A stretch of DNA of 56,267 bases from Bacteroidota bacterium (lineage in GTDB: Bacteria > Bacteroidota > Ignavibacteria > Tepidaquicellales > Tepidaquicellaceae), in assembly GCA_018266895.1 (NCBI GenBank), contig JAFDZQ010000075.1, positions 1 to 56,267 on the forward strand, read 5' to 3'. Each line of letters begins with the position of its first letter. Position 1 is the first letter of the stretch. Positions 1 through 9,900 of the stretch are shown piece after piece. The position numbers and the translations under genes were made by a program. A model generated the notes under the pieces. It made no database searches and had not been told where the DNA came from. It saw only the letters and a program-made list of their open reading frames with translations.

Positions 1-145
1 GCATACCGGTTATGCTTGCTGGTGATAAATTGCCTGAAATTCTTTCGCAATTGCTGCAAAAATTTAACTCGCCTTCGGCTCGAACAGAAATTTTTGCTTA
101 AGGCATTTGCTCAGAATTGCTTAACGGCAATTTCTCACAGGCGGG
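1..145. repeat. Nested palindromic dispersed repeat
   Basis: This stretch contains several nested inverted arms. GCAAAAATTT (56-65) pairs with AAATTTTTGC (88-97), GCAATT (47-52) with AATTGC (115-120), and AAATTGCC (27-34) with GGCAATTT (126-133). The leading part, GCATACCGG followed by a GCTGG..AAATTGCC core, recurs in diverged form at about 3602-3650. The DNA is more GC-rich and more structured than the AT-rich surroundings. A 29-codon reading frame runs through it but looks like a by-product of the repeat. The left edge is the window edge, so the full unit length is unknown. Confidence 0.6.
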
Positions 146-591
146 TTTGTTATAATTATACATAAATTAATTTGAATTACATTTAAAAAACAAATAAAAA
201 TTACATATTCAAAAATATTTTGGACAGCAAAGAATTTTCCTGATTGCCGTCAAAAACATTTTTTGTAAAAATATTTTAAAAACCCCGCTCTTCCTTCTTC
301 TTCATAAGAATTTGTCTCATAACTGAAAAATAAATTTTACCATAAAGACTAAAAGTCACTAAAGTGCTGATTTTGAACTTTTCTTATTAATGCCTTGGAG
401 TCATAGTGGTAAAAATCATATTTTTTAAGATACTCTCATAAAGACCAACATAGAAATTATCTGTAATTTTGAATTAAAATTGATTTAACATCTGCCCATC
501 GTCATTGGAAGAAAATTTTGGTAATCGGAGCAAAATTATGGCAACGGTAATTTTTAAAGTCTGCTGAGATGATTTTAAGCAAGAATTTAAT
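146..591. other. AT-rich intergenic region, no gene seen
   Basis: This stretch lies downstream of the minus-strand glutaredoxin-like gene. It has no open frame with family resemblance, no convincing terminator and no tRNA-like fold. Composition is strongly AT-biased. Confidence 0.6.
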
Positions 592-837
592 TCAGGTCTG
601 TAAAATTTTGAGTTTTGCATTAAACTTTAATTCGTCTATTCTATACTTAGCAAAAATTCTGCCGTTTATAAACAGAACCGGTATTTTATCATTAAAACTA
701 TTTTTCAATTGCGGATCCTGATCAATGTCTGTTTCAGTAAATTCAAATTCATATTTATTTCTGAACTTACATATTACGGCTTTCATCTCTTCACATAAGT
801 GACAATTTTTTCTTGAATATAATTTAAGCTCTGTCAA
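592..837 (-). CDS. Glutaredoxin/thioredoxin-fold small redox protein
   Basis: The protein has 81 residues. It starts with a beta-strand (TELKLYSRKNC) leading into a CHLC dithiol motif at residues 12-15, the position expected for a glutaredoxin-like (NrdH/DUF836-type) active site. It continues with the IPVLFINGR segment that supplies the cis-proline loop (proline after isoleucine at about residue 53). It probably acts as a cytoplasmic thiol-disulfide protein. The length is typical of minimal glutaredoxins. Its start overlaps the end of lgt by 14 nt, so it is probably the last gene of the hisS-lgt run and translationally coupled. The substrate cannot be told from sequence. The fold call is fairly sure; the exact subfamily is not. 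Confidence 0.8.
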   Translation of the reverse strand: MTELKLYSRKNCHLCEEMKAVICKFRNKYEFEFTETDIDQDPQLKNSFNDKIPVLFINGRIFAKYRIDELKFNAKLKILQT

Positions 838-1639
838 AATCCTTTCCTGCCCGGGAAGTTTTTTCTTTTTTCAGCTTTACGGAAAGCAGATAAATCCCAC
901 CAGCTATCATTATCAGAGAAATAATCTGCGCCTGGCTTAATCCGAAGATTATTCTCGGATTTAACCTGATAATTTCTATAAGTAGTCTTTCAAGTCCGGC
1001 AAGTATAAGATAGTATCCGAATATTATCCCGGGTGTGTTAAATTTATCTTTTCTGTTCCATAAAAACAAAAAAATAAAGATTGAAATTACAAATTCATAA
1101 ATGGATGTAGGATGAACAAAAACTCCTTCGTGAGTCGGGACAGTCCCTTTGGAGTAACTGTATCCAAGAAACTCCCACATCGTCCCGTTTACCGGTATTC
1201 CGTAATCTCCGTCACCTGAAAGATGACAGCCGATCCGGGCTATTCCGTAACCGATTGCAGCAGAAGGTGACATCATATCGAAAATTTTAAGAACGGATAA
1301 ATTCCGATTTTTACAATATATCATAACAAAAATAACTGCAAGAATGAGTCCGCCGTAAAATGTCAGTCCTGAAGGTGAAAGAAGAATATCCTTTGTGAGA
1401 TATGATGATAAAGGCATAGATGAACCGAAGTTCCATTCTTCAAGTACGTAAAACAATTTTGATCCGAGAATGCCTCCTAACAGGCAAAGGAAAGTGATTG
1501 TAACGCCTATGTTCTCGTCAAGATTTCTCCGTTTAAGTTCTCTTGTAAATAAAGCGCTTCCGACAAGAAATGTAATGCCGAGCATTAATCCGTAGCTGTA
1601 AACTGGTACCGGTCCGATTTCAAATAGTTTTGGAAACAT
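824..1639 (-). CDS. lgt: Prolipoprotein diacylglyceryl transferase
   Basis: The protein has 271 residues and about seven membrane spans, and is predicted to transfer diacylglycerol from phosphatidylglycerol to the lipobox cysteine of prolipoproteins in the inner membrane. Visible marks are the N-terminal FEIGPVPVYSYGLML strand/helix, the FYGGLI segment, the conserved IARIGCHLSGDGDYG region (corresponding to the GRIGNF..E..G signature of classical Lgt) and HPTSIYEF near residue 177. The signature reads GCHLSGDGD rather than the enterobacterial GNFIN, a variant I associate with the Chlorobi/Ignavibacteria side of the family. The start codon overlaps the stop of the upstream gene as TAATG, suggesting translational coupling. 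The reading as Lgt is firm; the variant signature could mark a paralogous branch. Confidence 0.9.
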   Translation of the reverse strand: MFPKLFEIGPVPVYSYGLMLGITFLVGSALFTRELKRRNLDENIGVTITFLCLLGGILGSKLFYVLEEWNFGSSMPLSSYLTKDILLSPSGLTFYGGLILAVIFVMIYCKNRNLSVLKIFDMMSPSAAIGYGIARIGCHLSGDGDYGIPVNGTMWEFLGYSYSKGTVPTHEGVFVHPTSIYEFVISIFIFLFLWNRKDKFNTPGIIFGYYLILAGLERLLIEIIRLNPRIIFGLSQAQIISLIMIAGGIYLLSVKLKKEKTSRAGKDFDRA

Positions 1640-2052
1640 TAATCCTCTTCGGTAAAAACTTTTATAAATGAACTCTCAGGTTCCTTTGTAATTTTAATTC
1701 CTGCAGGAGATATTTTAAACTTATACTGAATCCTGCCTTTTGCATATTTAAGCAGATCAAGCTCATACTCTGCATTTTTAAAATCAAAAAATTTGTAAGA
1801 ATAACCTGCATTTCCGGATTTTGAGATATCAATTTTCGGAGCGGATAATCCTTCAATATTAAAAAGCAGCTTCTTTTTCACTATATCGATTTCAGGCAGA
1901 ATATTAATTATATATTCAAAACTTTCAAAAACCTTCTTTGTCCTGAAATGAAAAAGGATATAGTCTTTTTTAACAATGCTGTCATGTTCTTTAGTAATTA
2001 ACAGCTCATATTCGAAATCAAGTTTGTCCGGACGGACTTGTCTGGTTCTCAT
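1639..2052 (-). CDS. Unknown protein between hisS and lgt
   Basis: The protein has 137 residues and I do not recognise its family. It lacks a signal peptide and membrane spans, is rich in charged and aromatic residues with alternating hydrophobic strands, and ends in an acidic tail (FTEED). Its start lies 35 nt inside the 3' end of hisS and its stop overlaps the lgt start by one base (TAATG). That packing supports it being a real translated gene in the operon. The beginning is the least certain part, because the first codons are shared with the hisS C-terminus and no later in-frame ATG is obvious. Confidence 0.65.
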   Translation of the reverse strand: MRTRQVRPDKLDFEYELLITKEHDSIVKKDYILFHFRTKKVFESFEYIINILPEIDIVKKKLLFNIEGLSAPKIDISKSGNAGYSYKFFDFKNAEYELDLLKYAKGRIQYKFKISPAGIKITKEPESSFIKVFTEED

Positions 2053-3295
2053 TTTTCAGATATTCAATTATATTTTCAAAATTCGTAAAACTTAAGCTGC
2101 TTCCGTCTGACATTCTCTTTAACTGAAACGAATTGCTCTTTAATTCATCTTCACCTATTACCAGCGCAAATTTTGCATTGTACTTATTTGCTTCCTTCAT
2201 CTGTGATTTTACGCTTCTGTTCAGAAAATCAGTTTCGCATTTAATACCGGAATTTCTTAAGCAGTTTAATATCTTCAGAGCTGCTACTTTGCATTCTTCT
2301 CCGATGGAAACTACATAAAGCATTATTTCTTTTTCAAACGGGAATCTGTACTTATTTTCTTCAAGAATCATTTCAAATCTTTCAATGCCAGCTGCAAAAC
2401 CAATTGCAGGCGCCGGCTTTCCTCCGAGCTGCTCAACCAGTAAATCATATCTGCCTCCTCCGAGAAGTGAATTCTGCGCTCCGAGAGAATCTGAAGTAAA
2501 TTCGAATGTAGTGGATGTATAATAATCGAAACCTCTTACAAGTCTGTAATCAGTTTCAAATCGGATGTTCAGCAGTTTAAGATTAGAAAGAATTTTACTG
2601 AAATTTTCCTTTGTATCAGCATTAAGATATTCATACAGAACCGGAGCATCTTTTAGCATTTCAATATCTTTTTTGTCTTTTGTATCAAGTATGCGTAACG
2701 GATTAGTTTTAAACCTCCTGCGGCTGTCCTCTGAAAGTTCATTAATATACTTTGAAAGATAATTCTTTAATTCTTTCAGATAAATTTCTCTTTCAGCAAC
2801 TGACCCTATTGTATTTATTCTGATCTTAGCATCATTAATTCCGAATTTTTTCAGAATGGTGTCGGCAAGAAGTATCATTTCCGTATCAATAAGATAATCG
2901 CCGCTTCCTATCGCTTCAGCTCCGAACTGAGAGAATTCTCTGAATCTTCCCGCCTGAGGTCTTTCCCTGCGGAACATATTGCTGATATAAAATAATTTTT
3001 TAAGAGGGGATTCGTTGTACAAACTGTTTTCAATATAAGCCCTTATAACCGGAGCCGTCATTTCCGGTTTTAAAGTGAACTCATCCTGATTAAAAGAATA
3101 CATTTCTTTTGAAACTATATCTGTTTCTTCGCCAATTCCTCTCCTGAACAGTGAAGTCTTTTCAAAAGCTGGCGTCCTTATCTCTTTATAATTGAAATCC
3201 GTAAAAACTTCTCTCAGATTTTTTTCAATGAAATTTCTCTGAAATGCTTTGTCAGGAAGCAGATCGTATGTACCTTTGGGTTTTTGTATAGACAT
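2018..3295 (-). CDS. hisS: Histidyl-tRNA synthetase
   Basis: This class II aminoacyl-tRNA synthetase charges tRNA-His in the cytoplasm. I place the start at the ATG at 3295 (MSIQKPKGTYDLLP), giving 425 residues; an in-frame start nine codons earlier adds residues absent from the family. Visible motifs: KGTYDLLP at the N-terminus; motif 2 as FRRERPQAGRFREFSQFG; the histidine-specific RGFDYYTSTTFEF loop; the GGGRYDLLVEQLGG segment; and motif 3 GFAAGIERF. A C-terminal anticodon-binding domain follows. The 3' end overlaps the next gene by 35 nt. A TATTTTTG box ends four bases before the ATG, so the message may be nearly leaderless. Confidence 0.96.
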   Translation of the reverse strand: MSIQKPKGTYDLLPDKAFQRNFIEKNLREVFTDFNYKEIRTPAFEKTSLFRRGIGEETDIVSKEMYSFNQDEFTLKPEMTAPVIRAYIENSLYNESPLKKLFYISNMFRRERPQAGRFREFSQFGAEAIGSGDYLIDTEMILLADTILKKFGINDAKIRINTIGSVAEREIYLKELKNYLSKYINELSEDSRRRFKTNPLRILDTKDKKDIEMLKDAPVLYEYLNADTKENFSKILSNLKLLNIRFETDYRLVRGFDYYTSTTFEFTSDSLGAQNSLLGGGRYDLLVEQLGGKPAPAIGFAAGIERFEMILEENKYRFPFEKEIMLYVVSIGEECKVAALKILNCLRNSGIKCETDFLNRSVKSQMKEANKYNAKFALVIGEDELKSNSFQLKRMSDGSSLSFTNFENIIEYLKNENQTSPSGQT

Positions 3296-3299
3296 TGTG

Positions 3300-3307
3300 C
3301 AAAAATA
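3300..3307 (-). promoter_or_regulatory. Possible -7 box of hisS promoter
   Basis: TATTTTTG on the minus strand matches the Bacteroidota -7 consensus TAnnTTTG. It ends four bases before the chosen hisS ATG. No TTG lies 20 nt upstream (the bases there are TTT), so this is weaker than the other promoters listed. Confidence 0.35.
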
Positions 3308-3408
3308 AATTATTAATGTCATTAAAAAAACTCATTAATTGCAAAGTAATGATTTAATAATCACATCCGTCCCGAACATTATCAAAGTTTAGACTAAATA
3401 TTTTAAAC

Positions 3409-3535
3409 GCTTGGGGCTATCCCAAAAGTATGAATAGAGTTAAATTGTAAATATTAAAAGCCGATTTACATTCTGGATTCCCGCATTCGCGGGAATGACA
3501 TACAGGTATTTATGACTTTTGGGACAGCCCCAAGC
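3409..3535. mobile_element. MITE-like inverted-repeat element
   Basis: A 21-base terminal inverted repeat flanks 85 bases. The left arm (3409-3429) is GCTTGGGGCTATCCCAAAAGT; the right arm (3515-3535) is its reverse complement with one mismatch, and the similarity runs several bases further inward with a gap. The interior holds a second palindrome around 3472-3501 (CCCGCATTCGCGGG), a short repeat type often scattered in environmental genomes. There is no transposase frame. Size and structure fit a non-autonomous miniature element, but no target-site duplication was confirmed. Confidence 0.6.
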
Positions 3536-3540
3536 TTTGC

Positions 3541-3660
3541 AAAAGAAAAATCTCCCGCCCGCCTGGCCCGCCTTTGGTTTACCTCGCTGAAAGCGGGCGA
3601 GGCATACCGGCGAGGCTGGCTGACGAAAAATTGCCTAAATTCTCTACGCATTCTGAAAGT
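3541..3660. repeat. GC-rich dispersed repeat, partner of the one at 1-145
   Basis: This is a GC-rich patch in AT-rich DNA with a CCTCGC (3582-3587) / GCGAGG (3597-3602) hairpin. It is followed by GCATACCGGCGAGGCTGG and an AAATTGCC core that aligns with positions 1-49 of the window. Two overlapping open frames cross it on opposite strands but show no protein-like features apart from the repeat itself. Confidence 0.55.
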
Positions 3661-3877
3661 GAAGTGATAGGTAAAAGTTCAGCATCTCTGCCTGACTCCA
3701 ATGCTCAATCATACAATCTTCTATATATTTTATTTAATTTTTTAATCATGTTATTTATGATTAGAAAACAAATAATACTTTATTATTCAAAATTTTTAGA
3801 TGGATATGAGAATACAATGTAAGATGTTTAAATCTGCTCTTTCAAAAAGACTTTAAAATCTTTAAATTAAATTAAAA
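3661..3877. other. Intergenic remainder between repeats and small membrane gene
   Basis: An open frame continues from the repeat to 3822, but its composition is irregular and it lacks any recognisable motif. I regard this as non-coding. No promoter matching the local consensus was found upstream of the gene at 3878. Confidence 0.4.
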
Positions 3878-4216
3878 ATGCTGACTTTTATCGTCATTGT
3901 CTATACTGTTGTAGCTTTTATCGGTATTTATTTATTCTCAAAATTATTTTCTGCAACCCCCCCGAAATTTATTGTAGGAATTATTCACGGATCGTTGGGT
4001 TTGTTCGGAATCGCCTGTCTGATTTTCTATGTTTCATTCAGCAAAGGAGACAGTCCTGCAGTAAGCGTTTTGCTGTTTGTTTCCGCTTTGTTCATTGGCG
4101 GGGGAATGCTTGCAGCAAAAATGACAAAGAAAAAATTTCCGTTATGGATAGCATTACTTCATGCAGCATTTGCCGCAACCGGAATTTATTATCTGATAAG
4201 CTTCTGGTTAAATTGA
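3878..4216 (+). CDS. Small integral membrane protein, unknown function
   Basis: The protein has 112 residues and is almost entirely hydrophobic. Four membrane spans are predicted at about residues 3-22, 32-52, 62-82 and 90-110, with short charged loops such as FSKGDSP and KMTKKKFP. No catalytic motif is visible and I do not recognise the family. It stands alone on the plus strand between the repeat region and a secreted propeller protein. Coding character is supported by the regular hydrophobic periodicity and the short basic loop that would face the cytoplasm. Confidence 0.65.
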   Translation: MLTFIVIVYTVVAFIGIYLFSKLFSATPPKFIVGIIHGSLGLFGIACLIFYVSFSKGDSPAVSVLLFVSALFIGGGMLAAKMTKKKFPLWIALLHAAFAATGIYYLISFWLN

Positions 4217-4473
4217 AATATTACCCGACAGTAAAAATTTAATTGAGATTTATCATTCCCAAAATTCATGTATTCTTCGTTCCAATATAAATTTTAATTG
4301 AAATCACAAAATCATTTTTGCCAGATTACGCTGATTGAACTCTAATTAATAGAATGTAAATCAAATCAATTTGATTTCAGGATAAGCGATAATTTTATAC
4401 TGAAGTTAATTACTGAAATTTGTGGCAAAGCTTTTTTTAATTTTGGAAGGATGTAAAAAAAATGAAATTTATG
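4217..4473. other. Intergenic region upstream of propeller gene, no gene seen
   Basis: This is AT-rich sequence without a credible open frame or hairpin terminator. It leads into the promoter at 4474-4503. Confidence 0.5.
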
Positions 4474-4503
4474 TTGCAAATATTGACTATTAGAAGTAAT
4501 TTG
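4474..4503 (+). promoter_or_regulatory. Promoter, TTG-N20-TAATTTG
   Basis: TTG at 4474-4476, a 20-nt spacer and TAATTTG at 4497-4503 match the Bacteroidota -33/-7 promoter architecture. The start codon of the propeller gene follows about 40 nt downstream. The same arrangement with the same spacer occurs at five other gene starts in the window. Confidence 0.65.
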
Positions 4504-4543
4504 TTGCAATCAAATTAAATTTATTAATTAAAGCTATTAATTT

Positions 4544-6703
4544 ATGAAACTAAAGTTATATCTGATTTCCGGTTTACTCATCTTTTTTGCAGCGGGAAAT
4601 TTATTTTCCCAGGGATTTAATGCTGTTCATACACCTGACGGTATTAATGTAATTGCCGTAGGTGATTCCGGGAAAATTTACCGGTCGACAAATGCCGGTT
4701 CTTCCTGGGCAAGTTACAGAATCTCAACAGATAATTTAAAATCCGTTTTTTCATTCGGAAATGATGTCTGGATCGGAGCCAGTAACGGGAATGTTTATAA
4801 AACAACCAAAAGCAATACACCTGTAGCACCTTATAATACAGGATCAACGGCTACTCTTAATTGTGTTTATTTTATAAATGGAAATACGGGTTATGCCTGC
4901 GGTGATGCAGGAAGTTTATACAGGACAATAAACGGCGGACTGAACTGGACCATTTCAAATTCAGGAATTACTTTTGAAAATCTCAAAGCTGTAAGTTTCA
5001 GCGATGAGAACAACGGAGTCGCAGTTGCAACAGGAGGCAAAATATTCATCACAACGAATGCCGGATCAGACTGGACAGCCACTACTGGCATTACGGCGAA
5101 TGATCTTCTTGACGTAAAATACTTTAATGACGGGATTATTGCTGTAGGAACAAACGGAACTATTCTGACTAAAGAGAATGCCGGAAGCTGGAATACAGTT
5201 GTCACAAGAACAGAATCCGATATCAGGGGAATCACGGGTTCTTCACTTAACAATGCAAGAGTTTGCGGCGGCGGGGGTTTTATAAGGAACAATCTTAACA
5301 GCAGAAGCAATTTCTTTAATTTTGAAATTAATCCAATGATGGCTGATCTTGTAGATATTTTTTATTATGACGCCAGTACGGGATTTGCAGTGAGCAGTCT
5401 TAATAATGCAATTATCAGAACGACAAACGGAGGTCAAAGCTGGGACCTGCCTTCAGGAACTTCAGTATCATACAACTGGGTTCAGAAAACACCGAGCGGA
5501 AGCGGAATCGGAAATAATCTCTGCATGCATCCGAAAAATAAAAATTCAGCCTTCGTTGTTTACGGAAATAAAGTTTATGTAAGCAGAGACAGATCTGAAA
5601 CCTGGACACAGATCGCAACCATCTCAATAGGAACAAGAGCCCACTCTTTTTATGTAAGTCCGAATGATACAAACATCTGGCTTGCTGCAATGGAATCAAG
5701 TCCTGACTGTATAGTAAGATCAACGAATTACGGAGCTACCTGGACAAATGTAATTGCCTATGATTTCAGCACATACGGACAGCCGCTCGAAATGGATCAG
5801 AATAATCCTTCGACATTTTATTTTGCACCATCAAACGGATCCGGGATCGGAGTTTATAAATCCACAAATGACGGCGCAAACTTTTCACTTATTTCTGCTT
5901 ACAATAATTCGGCTATAAATCAGCCATGTGACCTTATCGTGATGTGGGACAGTTCAAATGTACTGTATATGGGAGACGACGGAGCGGATATATTTAAATC
6001 CACTAATTATGGTTTTAACTGGGTTCAGGTAAAGCCCGGTTCGTCATCAGAAGTTCCTTCAATGTGCAATTCGGTCTTCGACAAAAGCATCTGTTATGCT
6101 ACTACATGGAGCAGCTCTCAGGTCTTTAAGACATCAAATTACGGTGACAGCTGGAACATTACTTCAAACAATTCCGGAAGCGGATGGGGTTCGGATCTCT
6201 GCCGTGAAGATCCGACACTTGTACTCACCGGAAATTACGGTTCACAGGCATATCTTACTACAAACGGCGGAGCTAACTTCTTTAATGTAAATACCGGATT
6301 AGGCGGTGCGGGAGCCGGGATTATGGTTCCTGAAAGAGGATATATGCTGAATATGCAGACAAGCTCATTGTATAAACTTAAGATAACATATACCATTCTA
6401 ACCAATGTGAACGAAAACACTGTTTCATATATGAAACCTGAAGGTTATGAACTGTCACAGAATTATCCTAATCCGTTCAATCCATCAACAAATATTAAGT
6501 TCTCTCTGCCTGATGCAGGAAACATTTCATTAAAAGTATATGATCAGCTCGGTAAGGAGGTATCTTCTCTTGCAGAAGGATTCAGAAACGCAGGAACTTA
6601 CGAAATCAATTTTAATGCTGCAAATCTTTCTTCAGGAATATTTTTCTACAAACTTGTTACAAATGATATTTCTCTTACTAAGAAAATGATCCTTATAAAA
6701 TAA
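4544..6703 (+). CDS. Secreted YCF48/BNR-type beta-propeller with T9SS sorting domain
   Basis: The protein has 719 residues. A Sec signal peptide (MKLKLYLISGLLIFF..) ends around residue 23. Residues 25-630 are repeats of the type TTNGGxSW (for example INGGLNW, TTNGGQSW, STNYGATW), the Asp-box-like strands of YCF48/sialidase-type propellers. The C-terminus (from about 635) carries NYPNPFNPSTNI and a KVYDQLGKEV segment, the hallmark of a T9SS type A sorting domain, so the protein should be carried across the outer membrane and displayed or released. Two larger paralogs lie at 43601-46954 and 47091-50366 but end in a dockerin-like module instead. The ligand is unknown. It is a single-gene unit with its own promoter and terminator. 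Confidence 0.85.
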   Translation: MKLKLYLISGLLIFFAAGNLFSQGFNAVHTPDGINVIAVGDSGKIYRSTNAGSSWASYRISTDNLKSVFSFGNDVWIGASNGNVYKTTKSNTPVAPYNTGSTATLNCVYFINGNTGYACGDAGSLYRTINGGLNWTISNSGITFENLKAVSFSDENNGVAVATGGKIFITTNAGSDWTATTGITANDLLDVKYFNDGIIAVGTNGTILTKENAGSWNTVVTRTESDIRGITGSSLNNARVCGGGGFIRNNLNSRSNFFNFEINPMMADLVDIFYYDASTGFAVSSLNNAIIRTTNGGQSWDLPSGTSVSYNWVQKTPSGSGIGNNLCMHPKNKNSAFVVYGNKVYVSRDRSETWTQIATISIGTRAHSFYVSPNDTNIWLAAMESSPDCIVRSTNYGATWTNVIAYDFSTYGQPLEMDQNNPSTFYFAPSNGSGIGVYKSTNDGANFSLISAYNNSAINQPCDLIVMWDSSNVLYMGDDGADIFKSTNYGFNWVQVKPGSSSEVPSMCNSVFDKSICYATTWSSSQVFKTSNYGDSWNITSNNSGSGWGSDLCREDPTLVLTGNYGSQAYLTTNGGANFFNVNTGLGGAGAGIMVPERGYMLNMQTSSLYKLKITYTILTNVNENTVSYMKPEGYELSQNYPNPFNPSTNIKFSLPDAGNISLKVYDQLGKEVSSLAEGFRNAGTYEINFNAANLSSGIFFYKLVTNDISLTKKMILIK

Positions 6704-6740
6704 TCCTTATAAAATAATAAGTGAGATTTCTTAAAAAATT

Positions 6741-6771
6741 AAAGCCGGCTGATATTCAGCCGGCTTTTTTG
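6741..6771 (+). terminator. Rho-independent terminator
   Basis: A perfect 12-bp stem, AAAGCCGGCTGA / TCAGCCGGCTTT around a TAT loop, is followed by a T-tract. It ends transcription of the propeller gene. Confidence 0.9.
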
Positions 6772-6795
6772 TTTTATACATTAAAGAATATTATA

Positions 6796-6814
6796 AAAAC
6801 CTTAGACCGGTTTT
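6796..6814 (-). terminator. Weak candidate terminator of the RND operon
   Basis: On the minus strand a short AAAACC / GGTTTT stem is followed by TATAAT-rich sequence roughly 100 nt past the permease stop. The stem is only six base pairs, so the call is tentative. Confidence 0.3.
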
Positions 6815-6911
6815 AAACTTTTTATATTCAAAAGAAGAACATTTATTAATGCACCTGGTTCTGATTTAGCCATTTATCTCTTACAGATTTCAAAAATGCT
6901 CAGAGTGTTTA

Positions 6912-9900
6912 TTAAATCTGATGTACCGGTTCGCCTTTTAACTGTTTGATTTCTATTTCATCTTCAATGATATTGAGCTCAGTCGAAGAGAAGTAAGAAT
7001 AAATTGCAGGTACCATAAACAGCGTAAGAAATCCGGAGAATATTAATCCGCCGACTACCGTTATTCCGAGTGATATTCTGCTTCCTGCGCCGAATCCGAG
7101 AGCAATGGGAAGTATTCCGAGAACTGTAGCTGTTGTCGTCATCATAATCGGTCTGAATCTCTGCAAAGCCGAATGAATTACAGCTTCGGTTTTAGTTAAT
7201 CCTTCTTCTTTTTTCTGATTTGCAAATTCAACTATAAGAATCGCATTTTTAGTTACAAGTCCGACAAGCATAATGATCCCAATCTGACTGAAAATATTTA
7301 TTGTCATTCCGAAATACCACAATGATAGAAGAGCTCCCGCAAGAGCAAGAGGAACGGTAAGCATTATTATAAACGGATCTACGAAGCTTTCAAACTGAGC
7401 TGCAAGGACAAGGTAGATAATTACAATAGCAAACAGGAATACATAAAGCAGACTTGATGAACTCTCTTCAAAATCCTTTGACTGTCCCGAAAAAGCAGTT
7501 GAAAAACTTTCATCAAGAACTCTTGCGGCAATTTCTTTCATTGCGTCATTACCGTCACCGAGTGTATAACCCGTTTTTAATCCTGCAGATACAGTTGCGG
7601 AGACATTCCTGTTAAAACGGAATCTCGAAGTCGGGACTGCCTGTTCATCCAATCTGACAAGACTTTCAAGCTGAATCATTTTTCCGTCAGAATTCTTTAC
7701 AAAAAGAGACTTAAGATCAGAGGGTTTATCTCTGTTTTCCCTGGCGAACTGTCCTATGACCTGATACTGTTTTCCGTCTTTAAGAAAATAACCCATGCGC
7801 TGTCCTCCGAAAGCAATCTGAAGAGTTCTTCCTATATCTTCAACGGATACTTTAAGATCTGCGGCTTTTTCCCTGTCTATTGTAAGTGAGATTTCCGGTT
7901 TATTAACTTTCAGATTCACATCAACGAACTGGAGTCTCGGATCTTTATTTGCTTCATCAAGAAATTCCGGAAGCACTTCTACGAGTTTGTCATAATTCTG
8001 CGCAAGAATAACTAACTGCACAGGCTGTCCGCCGAACCTGCTTCCTATTGTCGGCGGCTGTGAAAGAGATACTCTGACTCCCGAGTATTTGTTTATCTCT
8101 TTCGAAAGTTTCCTGAAAACTTCTTCCTGGGATTTTGTTCTTTGCTCCGGATCGGAAAGATAAATATTGACAGTACCGTTATTCACTGCGCCTCCACCGC
8201 CTGCCGCGATCTCCATAGGGAAAGTAGCTTCCGGAATCGAATCGATTACATACTGTCCTATGTCTCTCAGATATTTTTTTGTAAATTCAAAAGAAGATCC
8301 TTCGGGAGCTGTTAAGGAAATTCTGAGATTGGATCTGTCTTCAAGAGGAGCCAGTTCTGTTTTTAAATTCGAACCTAAAAAATATATCAGCACGGTGATC
8401 AGTCCCATTATCAGAAAACTTACCCATCTTACGCTCATAAAAAATTCAAGGCTTTTTTTATAGAGAGAATTTAGAAATGTGAAAAATGGTTCAGTAATTC
8501 TGTAAAAGAATGATGGTTCGTGTTTTGTCAGTAATCTGGAACTCAGCATAGGACTGAGTGTCAGCGCTACAAAAGCCGAGATCATTACGGATCCGGCAAT
8601 AACAACAGCGAACTCCCTGAACAGTCTTCCTGTCAGTCCCTGCAAAAACATTATCGGAAGAAATACTGCGGCGAGAGTAACGGTAGTCGATATTACCGCA
8701 AAGAAAATTTCCTTTGAACCTTTATAAGCAGCCTGTACCGGAGACATTCCTTCTTCAATTTTGGAATAAATATTTTCAAGTACGACAATAGCGTCATCGC
8801 ATACTAAGCCAATGGAGAGAATAATGCCAAACAGAGTTAAAACATTAATGGAAAATCCGACCAAATTCATAAGAAAGAATGTAGCGATAATTGAAACCGG
8901 AATAGCAATAACGGGAATGAAAGTTGATCTCCAGTCTCTGAGGAAAAGATAAATGATCAGCACAACAAGACCAAATGCAATGAATATAGTCTCTTCCACT
9001 TCTTTCACGGTTTTCTGTACAAAGGTAGAGAAATCAAAAACCACTTCAGCTTCCATACCCGCAGGCAATTCCTTTTTTATCTGTTCAAAACGTTTTTGAA
9101 ATTCTTCAGATATTTTTAGTACATTTGCACCCGGCTGCGGAAGTATGGCTACATTCACTCCGATTACCCCGTTTCCCCTGACTTCATTTCTCTCATTTTC
9201 AGCTCCGTATTCGGCAATGCCTATATCACTCATTCTTACAATGCTTCCGTCCTGATGTTTAACAATTATGTTGTTAAATTCTTTAGGCGTGGATAATCTG
9301 CCGAATGTTTTGATCGTAAGTTCAGTGTTGTCTCCTTCGATTCTACCGGAAGGAAGTTCAAGATTCTCCTGAGAAAGCACTCTCTGAATATCCGACGGAG
9401 TAAGATTATAAGACTGCAGTTTGTCAGGATCAAACCTGAGCCGCATTGCATATTTTTTTTCCCCGAATAAGCGCGTAGAACTTACACCCGGGATCGTCTG
9501 GACTTTCTCGGCAATTACATTTGTCGCAAATTCATTTACATCAAATATATTTTTCGTACTGCTTCTTATGAAAACAATTATAATAGGAACTGCATCAGCA
9601 TCTGCTTTTTCGATAACCGGATTTTCTATATCCGGAGGCAATTGCCTGAGCACTCTTGAAACCCTGTCCCTTACATCATTTGCAGCGGCGTCAATGTCTT
9701 TGCTTAATTCAAACTCAACTGTTATCTGACTCTGCTGTTCACGGCTTGTGCTGGACATAATCTTAATGCCGTCAATACCGTTTATAGACTGTTCGAGCGG
9801 CTCAGTTATCTGGGCTTCAATAACATCCGAATTTGCTCCCGGATACGAAGTTGAAACTGTAATTACAGGCGGGTCGATATTTGGATACTCCCGTACTTCC

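Noticed and set aside
3466-3822. Two open frames on opposite strands across the GC-rich repeat
   Set aside because: Both follow the repeat and the small palindrome and show no domain, signal or consistent composition outside it. They are treated as by-products of repeat DNA.
4644-6420. Several 60-140 residue open frames on either strand within the propeller gene
   Set aside because: They are shadows of the repetitive propeller coding sequence, with no start signals or family resemblance. The same applies to frames inside the other large genes.
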